Counted from the first letter of the stretch, positions 43,565 to 52,955 are shown. The stretch is 64,000 nt of DNA from Pseudomonas sp. M47T1 (GCF_000263855.1 NZ_AJWX01000010.1:62001-126000), one strand, 5' to 3'. The notes: generated by a model from the letters alone, not told the origin. A program made the numbers and translations.

Positions 43565-44647
43565 TTATTGTTCGCGGCTGCGGAAGGCGGTCCACAGCCG
43601 GGTGCGCTGGCGCATGGCGTCCAGGCTCATGCTTTGGTCGGCATAAAGGCGCTGGCGCATGTCAGGGGCGGGATAGATGTTGGGGTCGTTGCGCACGGCT
43701 TCGTCCACCAACGGCGTGGCTTTCTGGTTGGCGTTGGCGAAGAACAGCGTGTTGGTGAGGTCGGCGACTGATTCGGGGCGCAGCATGAAGGCGATGAAGG
43801 CCTTGGCAGCTTCAGGGTGCGGCGCGTCCTTGGGGATCGCCAGGTTGTCCTGCCAGATCAGCGTGCCCTCGCGCGGGATGCGGTACTCCACCTGATAGGG
43901 TTTGCCCGCCTTCTGCGCCTGATCGGCGGCCGTGGCGGCATCGCCGTTGTAGGTCAGCGCCAGGCAGGTACTGCCATTGGCCAGGTCGTTGATCTGCCGG
44001 CCGTTGGCAACGTAGCTGACGTAGGGTTGCAAGCGGTGCAGCAAGGCGGCCGCAGCATCGAGGTCGGCTTTGTTCTTGCTGTAGGGGTCTTTGCCCAGGT
44101 AGTGCAGGGCCAGGCCGATCACCTCTTCGGGCGAGTCGATCAGGGAAATGCCGCAGTCGGCGAGCTTGCTGGCGTACTCGGGCTTGAACAGCAGGTCGAG
44201 GCTGTCCAGGGCCACCCCGGGCAGACGTTTTTCCACGGCCTGCCGGTTCACACCCAACCCCAGGGTGCCCCAGGTGTAGGGCATCGCGTAGCGATTGCCG
44301 GGGTCCACCACCGCCAGCTTGCCCAGCAGGTCGCTGTCCAGGTTGGCGTAGCCGGGCATGCCCTGCTGGCCGGTGGGTTGCAGCGCCCCCGCCTTGAGCA
44401 GGCGAGTCAGCACGCTGCTGGACGGCACCACCACGTCATAGCCGCTGGCGGAGGTGAGCAGTTTGGTTTCCAGCACTTGCGGCGAATCGAAGGTGTCGTA
44501 GCGCACCTGGTAGCCGGTTTCCTTTTCGAAGCGTTGCAACGTCTGCGGGCTGACGTAATCGGCCCAGCTATACAGGTTCACCACCTTGTCCTCGGCGTGC
44601 ACCGGCAGGACAAACGCAAAGGAAAGCATCAATAACCATGGGCGCAT
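43565..44647 (-). CDS. Polyamine-type periplasmic binding protein 1 (PotF/SpuD-like)
   Basis: 360-residue binding protein with signal peptide to about residue 18 (FVLPVHAED). PotF-like fold: VVNLYSWADYVSPQTLQRFE at the mature N-terminus, YDVVVPSSSVL, and GTLGLGVNRQAV. In PotF the corresponding ligand loop reads WSDY; here it is WADY, so the acidic residue is kept. It is cotranscribed with agmatinase, which suggests agmatine or putrescine capture. No permease or ATPase genes are present. Confidence 0.9.
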   Translation of the reverse strand: MRPWLLMLSFAFVLPVHAEDKVVNLYSWADYVSPQTLQRFEKETGYQVRYDTFDSPQVLETKLLTSASGYDVVVPSSSVLTRLLKAGALQPTGQQGMPGYANLDSDLLGKLAVVDPGNRYAMPYTWGTLGLGVNRQAVEKRLPGVALDSLDLLFKPEYASKLADCGISLIDSPEEVIGLALHYLGKDPYSKNKADLDAAAALLHRLQPYVSYVANGRQINDLANGSTCLALTYNGDAATAADQAQKAGKPYQVEYRIPREGTLIWQDNLAIPKDAPHPEAAKAFIAFMLRPESVADLTNTLFFANANQKATPLVDEAVRNDPNIYPAPDMRQRLYADQSMSLDAMRQRTRLWTAFRSREQ

Positions 44648-44747
44648 GACAGTGATCTCGATAGAAAGGACGTGCAGTGATCATGGGGCACGGTTTAAAT
44701 TGGAAAAATACCGGCTTTAACAAGCTGACATTGATCAGGAGCAATGT

Positions 44748-45671
44748 GTGATGCTGGGCCAATTGCACGATCCGGACCTGCAACAACTACGGCTGTTCGT
44801 GAGTGTGGTCGAAGCCGGCGGTTTCAGTGCCGCCCAAGGCACGTTGGGCCTGAGCCAGCCCACCATCAGCCAGCACATGGCGCGCCTGGAAACCCGCCTG
44901 GGTTACCGTGTGTGCAACCGTGGCAAGGCGGGCTTTCGCCTGACCGCCAAGGGCGAACAACTGCTGTTGGCCACCCGCAGCCTGTTTGCCTCCATCGAGC
45001 AATTTCGCCAGCAATCCAACGGGGTGGCCGGACGCCTGTTGGGCGAGGTGCGCCTGGGCTTTTCCGAAGCGCTGGACCCCGGGGTGATCCAGCGCCTGGG
45101 CCTGGCGGTACAGCGTTTTCGCCAGCGCGACGAGTCGGTGCGTATCGAACTGCTCAGCACCATGCCCGCCGACATGGAGCGCCTGCTGCTGGAGCAGCGA
45201 CTGGACCTGGCCATCGGTTATTTTTCCATGGGCCAGACCGCGTTTGACTACCGGCCGCTGTTCACGGAAATCCAGCAGTTGTACTGCGCCCCGGGCCACC
45301 CACTGTTCGAGGGTGTGGGCCACCGGGAAGCGGACGTGCGCGCCGCCGACCGCGTCGAACACCCCTATCGCTTTCTGCAGAATCGCGAAACACAGGTCAT
45401 GGCCCACAGCTCGGCGTGTTCAGAGCAGGTGGAAGGTACGCTGGCGTTCATTCTGTCCGGCCGCCACATTGGTTACCTGCCCCGCCACTATGCGCAACCG
45501 TGGGTGGAAAAAGGCCTGATGCGCTGCATAGAAGAGCAAAAGGGGCTGTTCGAAGTGCCGTTTTACCTGGCGGGCCGCCGTGGCCAGGCCGCCAGCGAAG
45601 CCCAGCGGGCATTCGCCGAAGACGTGCTGGCCAGCTTTGCCGCGTCGCCAGACGCCGCGCGCATGCCGTAA
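44748..45671 (+). CDS. LysR-family transcriptional regulator
   Basis: 307-residue LTTR. N-terminal HTH (residues about 8-65: LQQLRLFVSVVEAGGFSAAQ, LGLSQPTISQHMARLETRLG) and a C-terminal effector domain. GTG44748 or ATG44751 may start it; AGGAG is 9-12 bases upstream. Divergent from the binding-protein/agmatinase operon over 100 bases, so it most likely activates that operon in response to a polyamine or guanidino compound. Confidence 0.9.
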   Translation: MMLGQLHDPDLQQLRLFVSVVEAGGFSAAQGTLGLSQPTISQHMARLETRLGYRVCNRGKAGFRLTAKGEQLLLATRSLFASIEQFRQQSNGVAGRLLGEVRLGFSEALDPGVIQRLGLAVQRFRQRDESVRIELLSTMPADMERLLLEQRLDLAIGYFSMGQTAFDYRPLFTEIQQLYCAPGHPLFEGVGHREADVRAADRVEHPYRFLQNRETQVMAHSSACSEQVEGTLAFILSGRHIGYLPRHYAQPWVEKGLMRCIEEQKGLFEVPFYLAGRRGQAASEAQRAFAEDVLASFAASPDAARMP

Positions 45672-45901
45672 CCGGCGGCAATGCCTACCGGCTTGTGATG
45701 GACATTCATGAGACGGTTCATTGCCCCTGTGGCAGTTGGGCAGGCGAAGCAAGATGAAATTTTAAGGCCGCGTCACAACGTCGCATCACCTGTGTTTGAG
45801 CCCCTGAAACACGGCGCCAAAGCGTCTAGCACGCGGCCTCAAGCTGAATCAATTCATGACGATAAGGTAATATCCTTTTGCCATCACTCCGAGCCCTCGC
45901 C

Positions 45902-47533
45902 ATGAACCTCAGAAACCTCAATATCGCCCCTCGCTCATTACTGTGCTTCGGCTTCTTCGCGTTGCTGATCACCGCCCTGGGCCTGTTCTCGCTGCTGCAG
46001 TTCGCCGAACTGAAAAGCTCGCGCGCCACGCTTCAGGAGCAGGTGTTGCCAGCGGTGCAGACCATCGGCCTGATCAAGAGCGACCTGTTGACCATTCGCC
46101 TGGGCAACACCAACCTGCGCACCGCGCCCAACAGCCAGGCGGCAGACCTGGCCCGCACCAGCATCAACCATGGCCGCGACGAGCTGCAGGCCCACGTCAG
46201 CAAGCTCAAGGCCATGATGCAGGGCCCCGACGCCCAGCAGGCCTACAGCACCCTGCAAATCGCCATGGGCAAGTACCTGGACGTGCACGTGCGCTTCCTC
46301 CAGGCCCTTGAGCAGAAGCGCGATGACGTGGCAACCGCCCTCAGCCTGCCTACCGGCGAGCAGACCGTGGCGGGCAACCAGTTCAGCAGCGACATTGACG
46401 AAGTGGCGCACCAGGCCAGCCTGAAAATGGCCGAGTCGGACGTGGTGGCCACCAACGCCTACTCCCAGGCGCGCAATGTCACCATCGCCGCCATTCTGGT
46501 GGCCCTGGCCGCCACGCTGGCCCTGGCCGCCCTGTTCACTCGCAGCCTGGTACGCCCCGTGGCCCAGGCCCTGACCGTGGCCCAGCAAATTGCCGCCAAC
46601 GACCTCAGCCAGCCGATTGCCGTGGACGGCCACGACGAGCCTGGCCGCCTGCTGGCCGCCCTGGCCGTGATGCAGCGTAACCTGCAAAAGACCATCGGCG
46701 ACCTGGGCGGTTCATCCAACCACCTGGCCTCCACGTCGGAAGAAATGGCCGCGCTGACCCAGGATGCCTTGCACGGCATCCAGCGCCAGAACGACGAAAT
46801 CAACCAGGCCGCCACTGCCATCAATCAGATGAGCGCCGCGGTCGAAGAAGTGGCGCGTAACGCCGCCATGGCCTCGACCGCCGCGCGCGACTCCAGCCAG
46901 TCGGCCGAAAACGGCCGCCAGCGCGTGGACGAAACCCTGAGCGTGATCAACGCGCTGCATGAGTCAGTGGGCGCCACCGCTGTGGAAATCGATGGCCTGG
47001 CCCTGCAACTCAAGGACATTAGCGGCGTGCTTGACGTGATTCGGGGCGTGGCCGAGCAAACCAACCTGCTGGCCCTGAACGCCGCCATCGAGGCCGCGCG
47101 CGCCGGTGATGCCGGCCGAGGTTTTGCCGTGGTGGCCGATGAAGTCCGTGCCCTGGCCCACCGCACCCAGCAGTCCACCGCCGAAATCGAACAGATGATC
47201 GCCTCCATCCAGGCCGGTGCCGGCAAGGCCGTGACCTCCATGGGCCTGAGCAGCGAGCGCGCTCGCGCCAGCCTGGAAGTGGCCCAGGGTGCAGGCAATG
47301 CACTGGCGGACATCATCGCCGCCATCGTGCAGATCAACGAGCGCAACGTCAGCATCGCCTCGGCCACCGAAGAACAGGCCCAGGTGGCGCGCGAGGTGGA
47401 CCGCAACCTCACCAGCATCCGCGACCTGTCCATCCAGACCTCGGCCGGCGCCGACCAGACCTCCGCCGCCAGCGGCGAGCTGTCTCGCCTGGCAGTGCAG
47501 CTCAACCAGGTGGTGTTGCAGTTCAAGGTATGA
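45902..47533 (+). CDS. Methyl-accepting chemotaxis protein
   Basis: 543-residue chemoreceptor. Helix TM1 (about 12-32), a periplasmic helical 4HB-type ligand domain (about 33-190), TM2 (about 194-216), HAMP (RPVAQALTVAQQIAANDLSQ), then a cytoplasmic signalling bundle with the highly conserved tip VAEQTNLLALNAAIEAARAG. No C-terminal pentapeptide tether. ATG at 45902 is chosen because the TTG eight codons upstream adds no feature. Placed between two polyamine-binding-protein genes, it may sense polyamines, directly or through a binding protein. Confidence 0.92.
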   Translation: MNLRNLNIAPRSLLCFGFFALLITALGLFSLLQFAELKSSRATLQEQVLPAVQTIGLIKSDLLTIRLGNTNLRTAPNSQAADLARTSINHGRDELQAHVSKLKAMMQGPDAQQAYSTLQIAMGKYLDVHVRFLQALEQKRDDVATALSLPTGEQTVAGNQFSSDIDEVAHQASLKMAESDVVATNAYSQARNVTIAAILVALAATLALAALFTRSLVRPVAQALTVAQQIAANDLSQPIAVDGHDEPGRLLAALAVMQRNLQKTIGDLGGSSNHLASTSEEMAALTQDALHGIQRQNDEINQAATAINQMSAAVEEVARNAAMASTAARDSSQSAENGRQRVDETLSVINALHESVGATAVEIDGLALQLKDISGVLDVIRGVAEQTNLLALNAAIEAARAGDAGRGFAVVADEVRALAHRTQQSTAEIEQMIASIQAGAGKAVTSMGLSSERARASLEVAQGAGNALADIIAAIVQINERNVSIASATEEQAQVAREVDRNLTSIRDLSIQTSAGADQTSAASGELSRLAVQLNQVVLQFKV

Positions 47534-47586
47534 CGCCACTGGCTGCCGCGTGCGCCTGGGCAGGCGCACGCGGCGCCCATGCGTGC

Positions 47587-48663
47587 CTAGATGCCGTTCT
47601 TTACCTTGCTCCAGATGCGCGTGCGCAAGCGGTCGATGTCCAGCGGCATCGCCTGCAGAATGAACATGTTGTTCATCACTTCCTGAGGCGGGTACGCCGT
47701 GGGGTCGGCCTTGAGCGCCGGGTCCACCAGGCTGTCGGCGGCCGCGTTGCCGTTGGCATAGCGCACTGAATTGCTGATATCGGCCGCTACCTGCGGTTGC
47801 AGGATGTAATTGATGAAGGCGTAACCGGCCGCCGCGTTGGGCGCATCGGCGGGCATGGCCATCATGTCGATCCAGAAGGGTCCGCCTTCACGAGGTATCT
47901 CGTACTGCACCTTCACCCCATTGCCCGCCTCCTTGGCGCGGCTGGCGGCCTGCATGATGTCGCCGGACCAGCCCACCGCCATGCAAATATCGCCATTGGC
48001 CAAGTCGCCGATGTACTTGGCGCTGTGGAAGTAGGTGACGTTCTTGCGCATCTGGATCAACAACGCCTCGGCTTTCTTGTAGTCCGCCGGGTTTTTGCTG
48101 TGGGGCGGCAAGCCCAGGTAGTGCAAGGCGATGGGCAACAACTCGGGGCCATTGTCGAGCACCGCTACGCCGCATTGGTGCAATTTGGCCAGGTTCTCGG
48201 GTTTGAACAGCACGTCCCAGCTGTCCAGTGGCACGTCCTTGCCCAGCACCGCGCGGACTTTGTCGATGTTGTAGCCGATGCCCGTGGTGCCCCACAGGTA
48301 GGGCACCCCGTACTGGTTGCCGGGGTCATCGGCTTCCAGGGCCTTCATCAGCACCGGGTTCAGGTTCTTCCAGTTCGGCAGTTGGCTGCGGTCGAGCTTT
48401 TTCAGCGCACCGCTGCGAATCTGGTTGGCCATGAAGTGGGCCGACGGGAACACCACGTCGTACCCCGAATGGCCGGCCATCAGCTTGGCGTCCAGGGTCT
48501 CGTTGGCGTCGTACACATCGTATTGGGTACCGATGGCGGTGGCCGCCTGAAAGTTCTTCAGGGTGTCGGGCGCAATGTATTCGCCCCAGTTGTAAATGTG
48601 CACGACTTCAGCGGCCTGCGTGGTACACGCCACGAACATCAGCGGCAACAGTTTCTTGAGCAT
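47587..48663 (-). CDS. Polyamine-type periplasmic binding protein 2 (PotF-like)
   Basis: 358-residue binding protein; signal peptide ends near CTTQAAEV. Mature start VVHIYNWGEYIAPDTLKNFQ and GYDVVFPSAHFMANQIRSG, LWGTTGIGYN are typical of spermidine/putrescine binding proteins. The ligand loop reads WGEY. ATG48663 is preferred over GTG48669 because GAGG lies 5 bases ahead of it. Downstream end of the amine-oxidase/cupin group (37-base gap), no ABC partners. Confidence 0.9.
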   Translation of the reverse strand: MLKKLLPLMFVACTTQAAEVVHIYNWGEYIAPDTLKNFQAATAIGTQYDVYDANETLDAKLMAGHSGYDVVFPSAHFMANQIRSGALKKLDRSQLPNWKNLNPVLMKALEADDPGNQYGVPYLWGTTGIGYNIDKVRAVLGKDVPLDSWDVLFKPENLAKLHQCGVAVLDNGPELLPIALHYLGLPPHSKNPADYKKAEALLIQMRKNVTYFHSAKYIGDLANGDICMAVGWSGDIMQAASRAKEAGNGVKVQYEIPREGGPFWIDMMAMPADAPNAAAGYAFINYILQPQVAADISNSVRYANGNAAADSLVDPALKADPTAYPPQEVMNNMFILQAMPLDIDRLRTRIWSKVKNGI

Positions 48664-48700
48664 GAGCACCTCGATTTTCCTGACCTGGGGGGATGGCAGT

Positions 48701-49042
48701 TCAAAAGATAAGCACGTAGGTTTTTCTGCAGGTTTCTTGTATGTCCCAGACGCCGCAGGTGTTGGCGGGCATCATCAAGGCATCACCGGCAACGATGTGC
48801 AGCGGTTCGCCACCGTCCGGCGTGAAGGTGCAGCGGCCGGTGGTGAAGTGGCAAAACTCCTGCTGGGCGATCTGCCGCCGCCAACGGCCCGGGGTGCATT
48901 CCCAGATGCCGGTTTCCACGCCGTCGGTGCGCTCCACGCAGGTCACCGACACGGTGGCCACCGGCTCGCCCAGCGGCAAAGCCACGGCGAAGGTTTCGTC
49001 CAGCGCCACGTTGTGGCTGTTCTTCAAATGGGTGATGTTCAT
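48701..49042 (-). CDS. Cupin domain protein (DUF861 type)
   Basis: 113-residue single-domain cupin. IWECTPGRWRRQIAQQEFCH (cupin motif start) and CTFTPDGGEPLHIVAGDALMMP then TCGVWDIQETCRKTYVLIF at the C-terminus match the DUF861/ureidoglycine-aminohydrolase-like cupins. It is located 28 bases after the FAD oxidoreductase gene and before a binding protein gene, a common trio in Pseudomonas amine loci. Likely a metal-bound accessory protein or enzyme; reaction unknown. Confidence 0.85.
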   Translation of the reverse strand: MNITHLKNSHNVALDETFAVALPLGEPVATVSVTCVERTDGVETGIWECTPGRWRRQIAQQEFCHFTTGRCTFTPDGGEPLHIVAGDALMMPANTCGVWDIQETCRKTYVLIF

Positions 49043-49070
49043 GCTGCGCTCCGTGTGTTCGATTCAGGGG

Positions 49071-50489
49071 TTAGCCGACTTTCCACGACATCAGGCTTTC
49101 CATGCGGTCAGCCAGCGCCTGCGCCAGACGACGGCGCCAGGCCGGGGTGCGCGGGTTGGCCAACAGCGCGTCTTCGCTGGCAAAGCTGCGAATGATCGCG
49201 TTGTAGCCCAGCCAGCGGCAGGGCTCCGGCTCCCAGCGGCGCAGGCTGGCCACGGCGCTGTCGGCCAGCACCCAGGGTTGCTGCAGCAACGGGCTGTCAC
49301 GGCCCAGGATCAAGTCCGCCAAGGTGCGCCCGGCCAGATTGCTGGCGCCCACCCCTTCCCCGCCGTAACCACCCGCCAGGGCGATGCGGTTGCGCGAGTC
49401 GCGCAGCATGTGTGGCTGGAAACGCCGGGCCATGCCCAGGTTGCCGCCCCAGGCGTGGGTCAGGCGCACCTTGCGCAGGGCGGGAAACAGTTCGCCCATC
49501 AGGGTATGACGCACGCTGCGTTCGTCGTCGTTGAGGTTGAAGTCGGTGCGCAACCGGCCGCCGAACAGGTAGCCGCCGCGAGCGCCAAACACCAGGCGGT
49601 CATCGCGAGTGCGCTGGCCATAGGTGACCTGGCGGCTGAACTCGCTGAAAGCCTGCCCCTTGGCCAGGCCAATCTCGCCCCACACGGCGGCCGGCAGCGG
49701 CTCGGTAGCCACCATCAGGCTTTGCACCGGCAACTGGTGCCGGCCCAGGTGTGGCAGGCTGGCGGCATAGCCCTCCACCGCCGGCACTACCCAGTCGGCC
49801 TGCACGCTGCCGCGCTCAGTGGTGACCCGCCCGGCTTGCCAGTCAAGCACCCGGCTTCCTTCGTAAATCGTCACGCCCAACGCTTCGACACTGCGCGCCA
49901 GGCCGCGCACCAACCGCGCCGGGTTGAGGGTGGCGCAGTGCGGGCTGTACACCGCACCGTAGGCGTTGGCCATGCGCACCTGGCCTGCCAACTCGCCGGG
50001 CTCCAGCCAGCGATAATCGTCCTCGCTCAGGCCCAGGCCGCGCAGGTGCGCCAGGTACTGGCGCAGGCTGTGCAATTGCTCGGGGTAGCGTGCGGCGCAA
50101 TACAGCACGCCGCTTTTGCGCAGGTCGCAGTCGATGCCTTCGCGTTGCACCACCTGTGCGACTTCATCGGGGATGCCGTGCAGCAGGTCAAACGACTGCC
50201 GGCGCTGCTGGGGTGCCAAGGCCGCCAGCATACGGTCCTCGCCCAGCAGGTTGCCCATCAGCCAGCCGCCATTGCGGCCCGACGCACCAAACCCGGCCAC
50301 TTCGGCTTCGAGCATGACCACGCGCAAGTGCGGCGCCTGGCGCTTGAAGTAATAAGCCGCCCACAGCCCGGTATAACCTGCACCAATGATGACAACGTCG
50401 GCCTGCACCGGCGCATCGAGCGCTGGGCGCACACGCCGCGGCTCGTCAAGCTGCTCCATCCACAGACTGATCTCGCCCCACGACTTCAT
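49071..50489 (-). CDS. FAD-dependent amine oxidoreductase (PuuB/DadA-like)
   Basis: 472-residue DAO-family flavoprotein. FAD motif VVIIGAGYTGLWAAYYF (about residues 31-47), FGASGRNGGWLMG (about 72-84) and C-terminal LAGGYGGEGVGASNLAGRTL as in gamma-glutamylputrescine oxidase PuuB. It would oxidise a primary or secondary amine to an aldehyde/imine with H2O2 or reductant. ATG50489 is chosen because AAGGAGG lies 5 bases ahead; a start 5 codons upstream is weaker. Cotranscribed with the cupin and binding protein 2. Confidence 0.9.
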   Translation of the reverse strand: MKSWGEISLWMEQLDEPRRVRPALDAPVQADVVIIGAGYTGLWAAYYFKRQAPHLRVVMLEAEVAGFGASGRNGGWLMGNLLGEDRMLAALAPQQRRQSFDLLHGIPDEVAQVVQREGIDCDLRKSGVLYCAARYPEQLHSLRQYLAHLRGLGLSEDDYRWLEPGELAGQVRMANAYGAVYSPHCATLNPARLVRGLARSVEALGVTIYEGSRVLDWQAGRVTTERGSVQADWVVPAVEGYAASLPHLGRHQLPVQSLMVATEPLPAAVWGEIGLAKGQAFSEFSRQVTYGQRTRDDRLVFGARGGYLFGGRLRTDFNLNDDERSVRHTLMGELFPALRKVRLTHAWGGNLGMARRFQPHMLRDSRNRIALAGGYGGEGVGASNLAGRTLADLILGRDSPLLQQPWVLADSAVASLRRWEPEPCRWLGYNAIIRSFASEDALLANPRTPAWRRRLAQALADRMESLMSWKVG

Positions 50490-50608
50490 CCCCGCCTCCT
50501 TCACTCAAGAATCAGCGCAGGCTAATCGCAAGTCAGGGGGCGTGTCGTTCGTGCGGGTACGCGTGGAAAAAGGGGGTGTATTGATTGGAACGCTGCAGTG
50601 CCTGTGAC

Positions 50609-50639
50609 GCGGCTTGCGCTGCTACTCAGCGCAAGCCGC
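50609..50639. terminator. Perfect 12-bp hairpin between binding protein 3 and the oxidoreductase
   Basis: GCGGCTTGCGCT-GCTACTC-AGCGCAAGCCGC, without a clear T-run. It lies 32 bases after the stop of the 50671-51753 gene in its transcription direction, so it probably ends or attenuates that operon. Confidence 0.55.
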
Positions 50640-50670
50640 CGAAGGCTGCGTGTTGCGACGCGTGTGGCCC

Positions 50671-51753
50671 TCACCCCCCCGCTTTCAGGCTGCTGAACGC
50701 CCGGGTCAGCGCCCGGTCGAACGCCTTGCTGTTGTCATTCTTGTTGAACAACGTGGCGCGTACGCTCGCCGGTGGGTAGGTGCCGGGGTCGTTGCGTATG
50801 GCCGGGTCCACCAGGGCGTCGGCTGCACTGATGGCGTTGGCGTAATGAATGGTGTCGGTGATGGGCGCGATCACGTCGGGGCGCATCAGAAAGTCCATCA
50901 GCTTCAGGCCCGCCGCCGGGTGCGGTGCGTCCTTGGGGATGACCATGGCGTCGAACCAGATCAACGTGCCTTCGCGAGGAATGCTGTAGTGCAGGCTGAA
51001 CGGCTTGCCCGCCTGTTTCGCCTGCGTGGCGGCGATGCCGACGTTGCCGTTCCAGGACATGGCCACGCAGGTATCGCCATTGGCCAGGTCGCTGATATTG
51101 CGGTCATTGTCGAAGTAGCGAATGTAGGGGCGGATTTTCATCAACTGCGCCTGGGCGCGCTTGAGGTCGTCCAGGCTCTGCTTGTTGATGTCCAGGCCAA
51201 GGTAGCGCTCCACCGCCGCGTACAGCTCGTTGGGGTCGTTGAGCAGGCTGACCCCGCAATCAGTGAATTTCGCCACCACCGCCGGGTCGAACAGCATCGC
51301 CCAACTGTCCACCGGGGCATTGGGCAAGCGCTTGTTGATGGCTTCCTGCTGATAGCCTACCCCGGTAGTGCCCCAGCCATAGATGCCGGCATAACGGTTG
51401 CCTGGGTCGAACACGGCCATGTGCTGGCGGAACTCTTCACCGATGCCGGCGAAATGCGGCAGCGCCGACTTGTCCAGCGGTTCAATGGCGCCCGCTTCAA
51501 TGGCGCGGCTCAGGTGCTGGCCGGCACTGAGCACCAGGTCATAGCCGCTGCCGCCGGTCAGCAGCTTGGTTTCCATGGTTTCCAGGGAATCGAAATGGTC
51601 TTCCACCACCCGGATCCCGGTGTGCGCCTCGAAGCGCTTGAGGGTGTCCGGGGCCAGGTACTCACCCCAGATATACAGGTTTACCGTGGGCGGCTCGGCG
51701 GCCGCCGCCCCCATGGCAGCGGTCAGTAGCGCGGCGGCGCACAGGCCCTTCAT
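50671..51753 (-). CDS. Polyamine-type periplasmic binding protein 3 (PotF-like)
   Basis: 360-residue binding protein with signal peptide to AAAAEPP (about residue 20). Mature start VNLYIWGEYLAPDTLKRFEA, then GSGYDLVLSAGQHLSRAIEA and YGWGTTGVGYQ. The ligand loop reads WGEY. Its ATG overlaps the agmatine deiminase stop (ATGA), coupling it to that enzyme, so agmatine or a related guanidino amine is the best ligand guess. No ABC permease or ATPase nearby. The start is fixed by the signal peptide; 13 more codons upstream lie inside the deiminase gene. Confidence 0.9.
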   Translation of the reverse strand: MKGLCAAALLTAAMGAAAAEPPTVNLYIWGEYLAPDTLKRFEAHTGIRVVEDHFDSLETMETKLLTGGSGYDLVLSAGQHLSRAIEAGAIEPLDKSALPHFAGIGEEFRQHMAVFDPGNRYAGIYGWGTTGVGYQQEAINKRLPNAPVDSWAMLFDPAVVAKFTDCGVSLLNDPNELYAAVERYLGLDINKQSLDDLKRAQAQLMKIRPYIRYFDNDRNISDLANGDTCVAMSWNGNVGIAATQAKQAGKPFSLHYSIPREGTLIWFDAMVIPKDAPHPAAGLKLMDFLMRPDVIAPITDTIHYANAISAADALVDPAIRNDPGTYPPASVRATLFNKNDNSKAFDRALTRAFSSLKAGG

Positions 51754-52862
51754 GCCCGTGCTCCGCCGGCATATTGCGGCATGGTGATGCACGCCACGTT
51801 GCCGCCACCGAGCAGAATCTCCCGGGAATTTTCGATGCCGATGATGCGATGGCCGGGGAACAGTTCGGCCAGGGTCGCCTGCGCCGCCTGATCAAAGCGG
51901 CCGCCGAACAGCGGCACCACGATGACCGAGTTGCCGGCGTAGTAATTGATGTACGACGCACAGATTTTCGTGCCGGCCTGGCGCACATGGGTGCCGTCGA
52001 TATGGTCCAGGCCTGCGGCCTCCTCGGCGGTCCACTCCAGCACATCGGGCTGGGCCAGCTTGTGCACGATCAGCTCCCGGCCGCGGCTGTCGCGGGTGCT
52101 GCGCAGAATGTCGTAGGCCTCCTGGTAAATTTCCCACTGTGGGTCATCGCGGTTGTCAGTCCATTGCAGCACCACCTCGCCGGGGCGCACGAAGCACGCC
52201 AGGTCGTCGACGTGGCCGTCGGTCTCGTCGAACTTGCAGCCGCGCGGCAGCCAGATCACCTGCTCGGCACCCAGGTAGTCGGTAAGCCGGCGCGTCACTT
52301 CGTCCTTGCCCAGGTGGGCGTTGCGGTTGCGGTTGAGCAGGCATTGCTCGGTGGTCAGGATGCTGCCCTGGCCATCACTCTGTAGGCCGCCCAGCTCGGC
52401 GATCAGCGGCGCGCGGTAGCGGTCGAAATGCTCGATTTCGAGGATCTTCTGCGCAATCTGGTCGTCCTTGTCCCAGGGGTAATACAGGCCGCCGTCCAGG
52501 CCGCCGTAGGCGTTGAACTGGAAGTCCACGCCGCGCACCTCGCCGCTGTCGTCATTGACCACAAAGCAGGGGCCGCTATCGCGAAACCAGGTGTCGTTGC
52601 AGGTCATTTCCACCACCCGTACGTGCTCGGGCAACAGCTGACGGGCATTGGCGTATTGCGCCGCCGAGGCGCACACCGTCACCGGTTCGCTGTGGGCAAT
52701 GGCGCTGACAATCTGCACCCACACCTGCTGGGCGGGCTTGCCGCCGTTGCGCCACACGTCCGGCCGCTCGGGCCAGCCAAGCCAGCAACGGGCCTTGGGT
52801 TCGAATTCGCCAGGCAAGCGGAAACCATCGGCTTTGGGGGTGGTGAGCAGCGAACGGGTCAT
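51750..52862 (-). CDS. aguA: Agmatine deiminase family protein
   Basis: 370-residue guanidino-group deiminase (agmatine to N-carbamoylputrescine and ammonia). Seen: CNDTWFRDSGPCFVVND (substrate Asp/Arg), FDETDGHVDDLACFVRPGEV (catalytic His and acid) and the C-terminal Cys in GGGNVACITMPQY. In canonical AguA this last block reads GGGN(I/V)HCIT, so a conserved His is Ala here, while the nucleophile Cys is kept. Start 52862 gives the usual AguA length; GAGG is 8 bases upstream. No aguB gene is adjacent. It is coupled to binding protein 3, with a LysR gene upstream on the same strand. Confidence 0.88.
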   Translation of the reverse strand: MTRSLLTTPKADGFRLPGEFEPKARCWLGWPERPDVWRNGGKPAQQVWVQIVSAIAHSEPVTVCASAAQYANARQLLPEHVRVVEMTCNDTWFRDSGPCFVVNDDSGEVRGVDFQFNAYGGLDGGLYYPWDKDDQIAQKILEIEHFDRYRAPLIAELGGLQSDGQGSILTTEQCLLNRNRNAHLGKDEVTRRLTDYLGAEQVIWLPRGCKFDETDGHVDDLACFVRPGEVVLQWTDNRDDPQWEIYQEAYDILRSTRDSRGRELIVHKLAQPDVLEWTAEEAAGLDHIDGTHVRQAGTKICASYINYYAGNSVIVVPLFGGRFDQAAQATLAELFPGHRIIGIENSREILLGGGNVACITMPQYAGGARA

Positions 52863-52955
52863 GGGCAACGCCTCGTTGTGGGGAATGACCGGCACGCTAA
52901 CACCGCCGTCGCAGAGCCTTCCAACGAGCATTTCTAAGCAATAGATGAGTTAAAT

